NCBI GenBank assembly: GCA_947177005.1
Contig: CAMWSZ010000174.1
Location: 1-6,593 of the forward strand
DNA length: 6,593 bases
Direction: 5' to 3'
From: an uncultured Clostridia bacterium
Lineage (GTDB): Bacteria > Bacillota > Clostridia > Oscillospirales > Oscillospiraceae
The translations under genes and the position numbers were made by a program. Shown here piece by piece: positions 1-6,479 of the stretch. The stretch's first letter is position 1; each line of letters opens with the position of its first letter. Under the pieces are notes generated by a model. It had not been told where the DNA came from. It ran no database searches and saw only the letters and a list, made by a program, of their open reading frames with translations.

Positions 1-288
1 TGGAAGTTTGAAAACGGCGTGGCGGGCTTTGGCTTCCTGGCCCTGGCGGTCATGATCTTCGGTCAGTGGAAACCGGTCAATATCGGTCTGGCGGCACTGC
101 TGTTCGGCCTGTTCCGGGCACTGTCCAACGTATATACCGGCTTCAGCGTGCTGGTGGCCCTGAACCTGCCCAGCACGGTGTACAATATGTTCCCGTATAT
201 CATCTCTCTGATTGTTCTGGTGTTTGTGTCCAAGAAGTCCAGAGCCCCCAAGGCGGAAGGAATTCCATACGACAAGGGCCAGCGGTAA
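1..288 (+). CDS. ABC transporter permease, nucleoside/simple-sugar type (C-terminal part only)
   Basis: The reading frame is open from base 1 to the TAA at 286-288, so only the last 95 residues are present and the start lies outside the window. The piece is hydrophobic, with about three membrane segments (roughly residues 8-24, 27-47 and 56-80). It ends in a short charged cytoplasmic tail reading APKAEGIPYDKGQR. A GxGFxALAxMIFGxW-like stretch followed by a tail ending in GxPYxKG is, from memory, typical of the second permease of BmpA-type nucleoside importers (NupQ/YufQ, BPD_transp_2 family). The family role is to form half of the membrane channel through which an ATPase drives nucleoside uptake. 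The four nucleoside- and base-degrading genes directly downstream fit this substrate. A related sugar permease cannot be fully excluded from the fragment alone. Confidence 0.85.
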   Translation, partial: WKFENGVAGFGFLALAVMIFGQWKPVNIGLAALLFGLFRALSNVYTGFSVLVALNLPSTVYNMFPYIISLIVLVFVSKKSRAPKAEGIPYDKGQR

Positions 289-309
289 TCTGACGGAAGG
301 AGATAAACC

Positions 310-1092
310 ATGAAAAACTATTCCGAGGACGCCAGCCGCCAGTATCACATTCAGGTCGCCGGGGGCGAGGTGGGACGCTATGTCATCCTGCCCGGCGACC
401 CCAAGCGGTCCGTAAAAATCGCGCAGTATTTTGAAAACCCCGTCCTGGTGGCGGATAACCGGGAGTACGTGACCTATACCGGTACGCTGGACGGCGTGAA
501 GGTCAGCGTCACCTCCACCGGCATCGGCGGACCGTCCGCCTCCATCGCCATGGAGGAGCTGGTCCGCTGCGGCGCGGATACTTTTGTCCGTACCGGCACC
601 TGCGGCGGAATGCAGACGCCGGTAAAGAGCGGCGATATCGTCATTGCCACCGGTGCCGTCCGCATGGAGGGCACCAGCCGGGAATATGCACCCATTGAGT
701 TCCCAGCCGTGGCGGACCTGTCCGTAACCAACGCACTGACCGCCGCCGCCGCAAAGAAAGGCTTTGCTTTCCACACCGGCGTCGTCCAGTGCAAAGACTC
801 CTTCTACGGTCAGCACGAGCCGGAGGTCAAACCGGTAAGCTATGAGCTGCTCAGCAAGTGGGAGGCGTGGAAACGTCTGGGCTGTCTGGCCTCCGAAATG
901 GAGTCCGCGGCACTGTTCGTTGTGGCCAGCGCCCTGCGGGTACGGTGCGGCTCCTGCTTCCTGGTGGTGGCCAATCAGGAACGGGAAAAGCTGGGCATGG
1001 AAAATCCGGTGGTCCACGACACCGACAGCGCTGTTCAGGTAGCCGTGGAGGCCGTCCGGGAACTGATCCGCACAGACCGGGAAAAGAAATAA
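310..1092 (+). CDS. udp: Uridine phosphorylase
   Basis: A 260-residue cytosolic enzyme of the NP-I nucleoside phosphorylase family, close to E. coli Udp in length (253). It converts uridine plus phosphate to uracil plus ribose-1-phosphate. Visible signatures are the N-terminal LPGDPKR phosphate loop (residues 27-33), Arg51, the RTGTCGG phosphate/ribose segment (94-100), the SFYGQ base-pocket segment (164-168) and SEMESAA (195-201), whose Glu-Met-Glu binds ribose. The ATG follows a strong AAGGAGAT ribosome binding site, and the gene starts 21 bp after the permease stop, so it is co-transcribed. The Arg that follows Gln166 in E. coli (Arg168, which contacts uracil) has no obvious match: this protein reads GQHEPEVKP. 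Other NP-I specificities are less likely because the EMESA block and the overall layout are Udp-like. Confidence 0.92.
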   Translation: MKNYSEDASRQYHIQVAGGEVGRYVILPGDPKRSVKIAQYFENPVLVADNREYVTYTGTLDGVKVSVTSTGIGGPSASIAMEELVRCGADTFVRTGTCGGMQTPVKSGDIVIATGAVRMEGTSREYAPIEFPAVADLSVTNALTAAAAKKGFAFHTGVVQCKDSFYGQHEPEVKPVSYELLSKWEAWKRLGCLASEMESAALFVVASALRVRCGSCFLVVANQEREKLGMENPVVHDTDSAVQVAVEAVRELIRTDREKK

Positions 1093-1095
1093 GAC

Positions 1096-1102
1096 GGAGG
1101 AG
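1096..1102 (+). promoter_or_regulatory. Ribosome binding site fixing the deoC start
   Basis: GGAGGAG lies 10 nt before the ATG at 1113, just after the udp stop codon. The same frame stays open far upstream inside udp, so this site and the conserved N-terminus decide the start. Confidence 0.8.
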
Positions 1103-1112
1103 ACCTGTCAAT

Positions 1113-1778
1113 ATGGATAGCAAAGAAATTCTGAAGCATGTAGACCACACCCTGCTGTTGCAGGGTTCCACCTGGGCGGAGATCCGGCAGATCTGCGACG
1201 ACGCCGTGACATATGGCACCGCTTCTGTCTGCATTCCCCCCTGCTATGTGAAGGAAGCCAGCGAATACCTGAAGGGCAAAATGGCCGTCTGTACAGTGAC
1301 CGGCTTTCCCAACGGCAACGTGACCACCGCCGTCAAGGAGTTCGAGACGAAGGACGCCATTGCCAACGGCGCGTCGGAGATCGACATGGTGATCAATATC
1401 GGCTGGCTGCGCGACAAACGCTATGACCTGGTGGAAAACGAAATCCGTACATTGAAGGCGGCCTGCGGGGACAGAATACTCAAGGTTATTATAGAGACCT
1501 GCCTGCTGACGGATGAGGAAAAGGTCAAAATGTGTGAACTGGTAACCAGCGCCGGTGCGGACTATATCAAGACCTCCACCGGATTTTCCAAGGCGGGAGC
1601 CACGTTTGCAGATGTTGAACTGTTTGCCAAACATGTGGGGCCCGGTGTGAAGATCAAGGCCGCGGGCGGCATTTCCTCGCTGGAGGACGCAGAAAAGTTC
1701 CTGACGCTGGGCGCGGACCGTCTGGGCACCAGCCGGATCGTGAAGCTGGTGAAGAACGAAGCGGCCTCCGGATATTGA
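1113..1778 (+). CDS. deoC: Deoxyribose-phosphate aldolase
   Basis: A 221-residue class I aldolase (TIM barrel, cytosolic), about the length of B. subtilis DeoC. It cleaves 2-deoxyribose-5-phosphate to acetaldehyde and glyceraldehyde-3-phosphate, the last step of deoxynucleoside breakdown. Key blocks are the N-terminal DHTLL (11-15), VTGFPNG (62-68), EIDMVINIG (89-97) with Asp91, KTSTGFS (153-159) with the Schiff-base Lys153, and IKAAGGI (181-187) with Lys182. These correspond to Asp102, Lys167 and Lys201 of the E. coli enzyme. The frame is open upstream to about 858, but that part only shadows udp; the ATG at 1113 has a proper ribosome binding site and begins the conserved sequence. It is 20 bp from udp and 54 bp from the next gene. 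Its substrate needs phosphopentomutase, which is not in this window. Confidence 0.96.
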   Translation: MDSKEILKHVDHTLLLQGSTWAEIRQICDDAVTYGTASVCIPPCYVKEASEYLKGKMAVCTVTGFPNGNVTTAVKEFETKDAIANGASEIDMVINIGWLRDKRYDLVENEIRTLKAACGDRILKVIIETCLLTDEEKVKMCELVTSAGADYIKTSTGFSKAGATFADVELFAKHVGPGVKIKAAGGISSLEDAEKFLTLGADRLGTSRIVKLVKNEAASGY

Positions 1779-1832
1779 GCCGGACCGTCTTAAGATGCAG
1801 GCGTTTCAGGTTCATGACAGAAGGAGTTATAG

Positions 1833-2654
1833 ATGAATGCAACATATCAAAAGCTGGAAGCTTGTTTGAAGAGCGTTCGGGCTAAAACCGGTTTTAAGCC
1901 GGAAACCGCTTTGATTCTCGGCTCCGGCCTGGGAGACTTTGCCGATGAGATCCAGATCGAACAGGCTGTTGATTACAGCGAGATCACCGGATTTCCTACC
2001 TCTACGGTAGCCGGTCACAGGGGCCGGTTTGTGTTCGGTTACATAGAGAGCGTGCCTGTCGTTGTCATGCAGGGACGGGTTCACTACTATGAAGGCTACC
2101 CCATGACGGATGTCGTGTTGCCTGCCCGGCTAATGGGCATGTTGGGCGCAAAAAAGCTGATTCTTACCAATGCCGCGGGCGGTTTGAACCCGGATTTCAA
2201 GCCCGGCGACTTCATGCTGCTCACGGATCATATTACCACAGGCGTTCCCAGTCCGCTGATTGGTGAGAACCTGAAGGAGCTGGGACCCAGATTCCCCGAC
2301 ATGAGCGAGGTCTACAGCCTGCGAATGCGGAATATTGTAAAGGAACAGGCCCAGAATCTGGGCATCTCCCTACAGGAGGGCGTTTACGTTCAGCTTACGG
2401 GCCCCAGCTACGAAACGCCCGCCGAGGTCCGCATGTGCCGGATCTGGGGCGGCGACGCAGTAGGGATGAGCACCGCCTGCGAGGCAATGGCGGCCCGTCA
2501 TATGGGGCTGGAGATCTGCGGTATTTCCTGCATCACCAATATGGCCGCCGGTATCTCCCGTCAGCCGCTGAGTCATCAGGAGGTCCAGGAGACGGCAGAC
2601 CGCGTGGCGGTTCAGTTTAAGAAGCTGATTACCGCTGTAACCGTCAATATCTGA
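1833..2654 (+). CDS. punA: Purine nucleoside phosphorylase (PNP-I, trimeric type)
   Basis: A 273-residue cytosolic enzyme matching the low-molecular-weight trimeric PNP family (B. subtilis PupG/PunA and human PNP like) in length. It phosphorolyses inosine, guanosine and their deoxy forms to the base plus (deoxy)ribose-1-phosphate. Visible blocks are the phosphate loop GSGLG (30-34), His62, GRVHYYEGY (81-89) with His84, TNAAGG (112-117), GPSYETPAE (190-198) with the base-binding Glu194, VGMST (210-214) and TNMAAG (235-240) with Asn236. The Glu/Asn pair is the known signature of 6-oxopurine specificity, so adenosine is probably a poor substrate. The ATG has AGAAGGAG 7 nt upstream. No terminator is evident in the 54-bp gap before it, so it belongs to the same operon as deoC. 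Guanine released here is the substrate of the next gene. Confidence 0.94.
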   Translation: MNATYQKLEACLKSVRAKTGFKPETALILGSGLGDFADEIQIEQAVDYSEITGFPTSTVAGHRGRFVFGYIESVPVVVMQGRVHYYEGYPMTDVVLPARLMGMLGAKKLILTNAAGGLNPDFKPGDFMLLTDHITTGVPSPLIGENLKELGPRFPDMSEVYSLRMRNIVKEQAQNLGISLQEGVYVQLTGPSYETPAEVRMCRIWGGDAVGMSTACEAMAARHMGLEICGISCITNMAAGISRQPLSHQEVQETADRVAVQFKKLITAVTVNI

Positions 2655-2667
2655 CTGAGGGACTATA

Positions 2668-3924
2668 ATGACACAGATTTTGCACGGCCATATCCTGCAT
2701 ACGCCGCAGTTCGGCAGACTGGAGGTCATCCCGGACGGATATATCGTTCTGGAGGAGGGGGGCATTGCGGGCCTTTACAACACTCTGCCGAAAAAATACG
2801 CGGCAATGCCGCTGGAGGATTACAGCGACTGTCTGATTATGCAGTCCTTTGCGGATATGCACCTCCACGCCCCGCAGTACCCGATGCTGGGCATGGGAAT
2901 GGATCTGCCTCTGCTGGACTGGCTGAATACTTATACCTTCTGCACAGAGGCGCGGTTTCAGGATACCCTCTATGCCCGGCGGGTCTGCCGGCAGCTGGCG
3001 GAAGATCTGATTTCCTCCGGCACAACCCGTGTGAGTGTGTTTTCCTCACGGCACACTGACGCTACTCTGATCCTGATGGAAGAGCTGGAACGGGCCGGTG
3101 TGACAGGATTTGTGGGAAAGGTCAATATGGACCGCAGCGGCGGTCCCGTTCAGGAATCCACGGACGAGTCCGTTTCCGAGACGCGGCGCTGGCTGGAAAA
3201 CTGCCGGTTTGCGCATGTGAAGCCAATTCTGACGCCCCGCTTTACTCCCTGCTGTACGGATACGCTGTTGAAGGAGCTGGGCAGACTGGCGGCGGAACAG
3301 AACCTGCCGGTTCAATCACACCTGTCAGAGAACACCGGTGAGATCGCTCTGGTAAAGGAACTGCATCCGGACTGCCATCAGTACTGGGAAACCTACCACA
3401 AATACGGTCTCTGGAAGAAGGGGACTTTAATGGCCCACTGTGTCCACAGCGGCCGGGAGGAACAGGAAGCAATGGCGGAATATGGCGTAACAGCGGTCCA
3501 CTGTCCGGCCTCCAACGTGAACCTTTGCAGCGGAACGGCCCCGGTGCGGGAGCTGTTGAACCGGGGCGTCCATGTGGCGCTGGGGTCCGATATCGCGGGC
3601 GGGGATCTGCTGGCAATGAATCGAGTGATTGTCATGTCGATTCGGGCGTCAAAGATTGTACAAATCGCAACGGGCGCACCGTTTTTGACCGTACCGGAGG
3701 CGTATTGGCTGGGTACGACGGCGGGACACCAGTATTTTGGCGGCGGAGCCGGTTTTCAGGCGGGCTGCAAGCTGCACGCGGTGGTTGTTGACGACAGCGC
3801 TATGCCGGAGCCCGCCCGGAAACTGGACCTGACAGAGCGGTTTGAACGGTCGGTATATCTAATGGACAAACGTCATATTAAAGCTGTGTACAGCGAGGGC
3901 AGAAAGATTTCACTGCAAAAATAA
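2668..3924 (+). CDS. guaD: Guanine deaminase (amidohydrolase superfamily)
   Basis: A 418-residue cytosolic zinc hydrolase converting guanine to xanthine plus ammonia. It is the long amidohydrolase form (as in human and E. coli GuaD), not the short cytidine-deaminase-like GuaD of B. subtilis. Visible metal and substrate residues are HxH in DMHLHAPQYP (His65, His67), RFTP (Arg191), SHLSE (His218, Glu221), AHCVH (His257, His260), SNVNLCSG (282-289) and GSDIAGG (306-312) with Asp308. These follow the usual order of the family. The start is 13 bp after the PNP stop; its GAGG site about 8 nt ahead is weaker than those of the upstream genes, so translation may be partly coupled. It is the last gene of the operon and runs straight into a large hairpin terminator. 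Confidence 0.93.
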   Translation: MTQILHGHILHTPQFGRLEVIPDGYIVLEEGGIAGLYNTLPKKYAAMPLEDYSDCLIMQSFADMHLHAPQYPMLGMGMDLPLLDWLNTYTFCTEARFQDTLYARRVCRQLAEDLISSGTTRVSVFSSRHTDATLILMEELERAGVTGFVGKVNMDRSGGPVQESTDESVSETRRWLENCRFAHVKPILTPRFTPCCTDTLLKELGRLAAEQNLPVQSHLSENTGEIALVKELHPDCHQYWETYHKYGLWKKGTLMAHCVHSGREEQEAMAEYGVTAVHCPASNVNLCSGTAPVRELLNRGVHVALGSDIAGGDLLAMNRVIVMSIRASKIVQIATGAPFLTVPEAYWLGTTAGHQYFGGGAGFQAGCKLHAVVVDDSAMPEPARKLDLTERFERSVYLMDKRHIKAVYSEGRKISLQK

Positions 3925-3980
3925 AGCTGAACCCTGACGGCCTGCCTACAATCAGACAGACCGTCAGGGTTCAGAGCTTT
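3923..3980. terminator. Bidirectional intrinsic terminator between guaD and uvrC
   Basis: The arms at 3923-3940 and 3961-3980 form an 18-bp stem, interrupted only by a 2-nt bulge on the right arm, around a 20-nt loop. The core TGAACCCTGACGG / CCGTCAGGGTTCA is perfect over 13 bp. On the plus strand the stem ends in CTTTTC; on the minus strand it is followed by TTTATTTTTGC. The guaD stop codon overlaps the left arm, and the uvrC stop is 10 nt from the right arm, so one hairpin can serve both convergent operons. Confidence 0.88.
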
Positions 3981-3989
3981 TCACAGCAA

Positions 3990-5834
3990 TCAAGGCGATT
4001 TCTTTGATTCCCCGTCTGCCGGTGGATGCGCCCAATCATACACCGCCTGGGCGGCGGTTTTCGGCACGACTGTTTGCAGCTCCTCCAGACTGGCTTCTTT
4101 AATGGCCTTCAAGCTTTTGAACCGTTTCAGCAGGGCGGTCCGGCGGGCCTCCCCCACGCCGGGGATTGCGTCCAGCGACGATCCCCGCACGCTTTTCCCG
4201 TGGCTTTCCCGGTTGAACGTAATGGCGAACCGGTGGGTTTCCTCCTGGATACGTCCGATGAGCGCGAAAACGGCTTGATATTTCTGGATACCAATTTCCC
4301 GGCCCTCCGGGGTTACCAGCGCCCGGGTCCGGTGGCGGTCGTCCTTGACCATTCCGAACACCGGCACGGCCAGCCCAAAGCGTCCCTCGACGCGCTGGGC
4401 GACTTTTGCGTGCTGCACGCCGCCGTCGATGAGAAACACATCCGGCAGGGGCAGGAACCGTTTATCCTGTTCCATATAGTGGGTGAGCCGCCGGGTGAGA
4501 ACCTCCTCCATGGAGGCGTAATCGTCCGGACGGCCGTCCAGACCCTTGATCCGAAAACGCCGGTAACGGTTCTTTGCGGGCTTTGCGCCGTGAAACACCA
4601 CCATTGATGCTACGATATCCTCCCCGCCGGTGTTGGAGATATCAAAGGATTCCAACCACTCCGGGGCTTTTTCCAGCAGGAGCAGCTTTCCCAGCAGCTC
4701 CAGAGTTTTGTTGGACCGTTCCTGACTGGTCGTCTGACGTTCCGCCTCCTCCCGGGCGTTGCCGGCGGCCATTTGCAGCACCTGCGCCCGTTCGCCGCGC
4801 TGGGGAACTTTGATGAGCACCTTATGACCGGCCTGTTCGGAAAGGAGCTGTTCCAGAACCTCCTGGTCCTCCACCGCTTCCGGGATACAGATTTCTTTTG
4901 GCAGCGCCCGCCGTCCGCCGTAGTATTGCAGCAGCAGAGCGGATAAAATTTCCCCGCCGGATTCCAAGCCGCATGGGGAAAACAGTTCGGTTTCCTTACC
5001 GGTCAGCTTGCCCTCCTCGTAGTGCAGGACGGCGTAGCAGCATTTTGTCTCCAGATACAGTCCCCAGACGTCGAAGTCCGAACAGACACCGGAAATAATT
5101 TTCTGCCGTTTGCTCAGCACGCGGATGGCGTCGATGCGGTCCCGCAGGGCGGCGGCCTCCTCGAAACGCAGGTCCTCCGCAGCGGAGAGCATTTCCTCCT
5201 GGAGCTGCGTGGTGACGGGCCGGATTTTCCCCTCCAGCAGCTGCGCGGCCAGATCAATCCGACGCCGGTACTCCTCCGCGCTCATCTCCGGACGGCAGAA
5301 GCCGTCGCAGCGGCCCATGTGGTGGTTGAGGCAGGGCCGCTCTTTGCCGATGTCCCGCGGGAACGACTTATGGCAGGAGGGCAGGCGCAGGGCCTGACAA
5401 ATGGCGTTCAGCGCAGCGCGGGTCTCACTGCGGCCGCCGTAGGGGCCGAAGTATCTGGCCCCGTCGTCTGCCGGACGGTTCACCAGAGTAAATTTAGGGT
5501 AAGGCTCCCGGCTCAGCCGCACCAGCGGATAGCCCTTATCGTCCTTGAGAAGGATATTGTACCGGGGCATATACTGTTTTATGAGGGCGTTTTCCAGCAC
5601 GAGGGCCTCGAATTCGGACCCGACAATAATGGTGTCGAAGTGATCGACCTGTCCCACCATGGCGTGGGTTTTGAGGTTATGTCCCCGTCCGGCCTGAAAG
5701 TACTGGCTGACGCGGTTTTTCAATTTTTTCGCTTTTCCCACATATATGACGGTTCCCTCCCGGTCGTGCATGAGGTAGACGCCGGGGGCGAGGGGGAGGC
5801 TGTTTGCTTTTTCCAGCAGCTGGGCTTTATCCAT
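3990..5834 (-). CDS. uvrC: UvrABC excision nuclease subunit C
   Basis: A 614-residue nucleotide-excision-repair nuclease that cuts on both sides of a lesion marked by UvrA and UvrB. Domains in order: the GIY-YIG nuclease (GVYLM 18-22, YVGKA 31-35, Arg41, Glu81, Asn93) for the 3' cut; a cysteine region (Cys154, 168, 176, 180) matching the reported 4Fe-4S ligands of E. coli UvrC; a UVR motif (about 207-241) for UvrB contact; the RNase H-like domain with Asp398, Asp470 and His534 for the 5' cut; and a helix-hairpin-helix region (about 553-600). The length is normal for the family. I chose the ATG at 5834, which has a good ribosome binding site and begins the conserved N-terminus. An in-frame ATG 57 nt upstream, at 5891, lies just beyond the terminator hairpin, so starting there would translate the hairpin. 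The gene is convergent with guaD. Confidence 0.97.
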   Translation of the reverse strand: MDKAQLLEKANSLPLAPGVYLMHDREGTVIYVGKAKKLKNRVSQYFQAGRGHNLKTHAMVGQVDHFDTIIVGSEFEALVLENALIKQYMPRYNILLKDDKGYPLVRLSREPYPKFTLVNRPADDGARYFGPYGGRSETRAALNAICQALRLPSCHKSFPRDIGKERPCLNHHMGRCDGFCRPEMSAEEYRRRIDLAAQLLEGKIRPVTTQLQEEMLSAAEDLRFEEAAALRDRIDAIRVLSKRQKIISGVCSDFDVWGLYLETKCCYAVLHYEEGKLTGKETELFSPCGLESGGEILSALLLQYYGGRRALPKEICIPEAVEDQEVLEQLLSEQAGHKVLIKVPQRGERAQVLQMAAGNAREEAERQTTSQERSNKTLELLGKLLLLEKAPEWLESFDISNTGGEDIVASMVVFHGAKPAKNRYRRFRIKGLDGRPDDYASMEEVLTRRLTHYMEQDKRFLPLPDVFLIDGGVQHAKVAQRVEGRFGLAVPVFGMVKDDRHRTRALVTPEGREIGIQKYQAVFALIGRIQEETHRFAITFNRESHGKSVRGSSLDAIPGVGEARRTALLKRFKSLKAIKEASLEELQTVVPKTAAQAVYDWAHPPADGESKKSP

Positions 5835-5841
5835 AGAGCAG

Positions 5842-5848
5842 TCCTTTC
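5842..5848 (-). promoter_or_regulatory. Ribosome binding site fixing the uvrC start
   Basis: Read on the minus strand, GGAAAGGA-like sequence lies 7 nt before the ATG at 5834. It begins only a few bases after the T-run of the preceding terminator. It supports the start at 5834 over the longer frame beginning at 5891. Confidence 0.75.
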
Positions 5849-5850
5849 CG

Positions 5851-5888
5851 AAAAGAAAAAGACTGTTTCGGAGACCGAAACAGTCTTT
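5851..5888 (-). terminator. Intrinsic terminator after ptsH
   Basis: A perfect 14-bp stem (arms 5858-5871 and 5875-5888, AAAGACTGTTTCGG and its complement) closes a 3-nt loop. On the minus strand it is followed directly by TTCTTTT. It lies 12 nt past the ptsH stop and 16 nt before the uvrC ATG when measured to the T-run, so it should separate ptsH from uvrC expression. It points only in the minus direction; on the plus strand the bases after the stem are CACCTG. Confidence 0.92.
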
Positions 5889-5900
5889 CACCTGTGCATC

Positions 5901-6167
5901 TCATTCGCCGAAATCACCGGAGCGCACCAGCTCGGCCAGAGCCTCGACAGCTTCCTGCTCATCGGAGCCGTCAGCGATGAGGGTGATGGTGGTACCCTTC
6001 ACGATACCGAGGGACAGCACGCCCAGCAGGCTTTTCGCATTGACGCGGCGTTCGTCCTTTTCGACCCAGATCCCGCTCTTGAACTCATTGGCCTTGCGGA
6101 TGAAGTAGGTGGCAGGCCGTGCATGCAGGCCGACCTCGTTGTTAATGGTGACTTCCTGAGTATACAT
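5901..6167 (-). CDS. ptsH: HPr family phosphocarrier protein
   Basis: An 88-residue cytosolic protein, the normal HPr length. HPr passes phosphate from enzyme I to the sugar-specific EII proteins of the PTS through a histidine; in Firmicutes it is also phosphorylated on a serine by HPr kinase and then acts with CcpA in catabolite repression. Both sites are visible: His15 in GLHARPA (13-19) and Ser46 in NAKSLLGVLSLGI (43-55). Retention of His15 argues against Crh, which lacks it. The ATG is preceded by AGAGGAG about 11 nt upstream, a slightly long spacing. No ptsI is adjacent, so it is not in a classical ptsHI operon. A sigma-A-like promoter lies upstream and a strong terminator downstream, suggesting a mainly monocistronic message. 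Confidence 0.94.
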   Translation of the reverse strand: MYTQEVTINNEVGLHARPATYFIRKANEFKSGIWVEKDERRVNAKSLLGVLSLGIVKGTTITLIADGSDEQEAVEALAELVRSGDFGE

Positions 6168-6250
6168 AGACCTATTATCTCCTCTTCAATCTCAATCTGC
6201 ATACACGAATGACAGCCGGAGACCCCGGCCACGCTCTAAGGATATTTCAT

Positions 6251-6279
6251 ATGTTAACAAATTTCCCTCTCCGCGTCAA
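6251..6279 (-). promoter_or_regulatory. Probable sigma-A promoter of ptsH
   Basis: On the minus strand TTGACG (6279-6274) and TAACAT (6256-6251) are separated by exactly 17 bp. The -35 matches consensus at 5 of 6 positions and the -10 at 4 of 6. Transcription would start near 6244, giving a leader of about 77 nt before ptsH. The -10 overlaps the 8-bp palindrome TGTTAACA. Confidence 0.65.
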
Positions 6280-6302
6280 CGGCACATTCAACAAAATTGT
6301 CC

Positions 6303-6325
6303 GTCTGCAAAAGAATTTTGCACAC
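6303..6325. repeat. Operator-like inverted repeat upstream of the ptsH promoter
   Basis: TGCAAAA-GAA-TTTTGCA (6306-6322) is a perfect 7-3-7 palindrome. It extends to half-sites of 10 with a single mismatch across 6303-6325. It ends about 24 bp upstream of the ptsH -35 box, a position typical of a regulator binding site. It does not fit the CcpA cre consensus, which has a central CG. The protein that might bind it is unknown. Confidence 0.5.
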
Positions 6326-6345
6326 CGTTTTGTGGGAATTTTTAC

Positions 6346-6380
6346 GAAAATGCCCTTCCCTTCCCCCGGTCAAGGGCCAT
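6346..6380 (-). terminator. Weak candidate terminator downstream of mutS2
   Basis: GCCCTT (6352-6357) and AAGGGC (6372-6377) pair around a 14-nt loop; two more A-T pairs are possible past a bulge. On the minus strand the stem is followed by ATTTTC. The stem is short and the T-run is weak, so this is only a candidate for ending mutS2 transcription about 100 bp after its stop. Confidence 0.35.
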
Positions 6381-6440
6381 ATCCCCTGTGGCGGCACGTA
6401 TTCCCTGCGGCGCGGGAGCGTATGTTTCCACCTCCTCATT

Positions 6441-6479
6441 ATATGGGCCGGGGGGCCGGATGTTCCTCCCGGCCCATAT
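6441..6479. repeat. GC-rich hairpin just after mutS2
   Basis: The arms ATATGGGCCGGG (6441-6452) and CCCGGCCCATAT (6468-6479) form a perfect 12-bp stem. A competing 7-bp pairing is possible between GGGCCGG (6453-6459) and CCGGCCC (6469-6475). The T-run (6479-6483) follows the stem only on the plus strand; on the minus strand, where mutS2 is transcribed, the stem is followed by AATGAGG. It may stabilise the mutS2 transcript end or stop antisense transcription entering mutS2. Confidence 0.6.

Noticed and set aside
858..1112. Longer DeoC starting inside udp
   Set aside because: The extra residues are a frame shadow of udp; DeoC homologues begin near the ATG at 1113, which has its own ribosome binding site.
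1779..1832. Separate promoter for the purine nucleoside phosphorylase gene
   Set aside because: The 54-bp gap shows no -35/-10 pair with proper spacing and no terminator before it, so continued operon transcription is simpler.
5835..5891. N-terminal extension of uvrC by 19 residues to the ATG at 5891
   Set aside because: The extension is encoded by the terminator hairpin and its T-run, and conserved UvrC sequence starts at the ATG at 5834, which has a good ribosome binding site.
5022..6212. Long plus-strand open frame (396 codons) opposite uvrC and ptsH
   Set aside because: It is the antisense shadow of GC-rich uvrC and ptsH codons, has no ribosome binding site or recognisable domain, and both genes underneath are certain.
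6303..6325. Palindrome upstream of ptsH as a CcpA cre site
   Set aside because: cre sites are 14-bp with a central CG; this repeat has a GAA centre and 7-bp arms.
6344..6382. Tiny minus-strand frame (12 codons) beginning AGGGGATATG, as a possible leader peptide
   Set aside because: The spacing between AGGGG and ATG is only about 2 nt, too short for normal initiation, and nothing in the peptide suggests attenuation.
6254..6439. Minus-strand open frame of 61 codons in the mutS2-ptsH gap
   Set aside because: No ribosome binding site precedes its ATG, the composition is Arg/Pro/His-rich without a domain, and it runs through the ptsH promoter and the palindrome.
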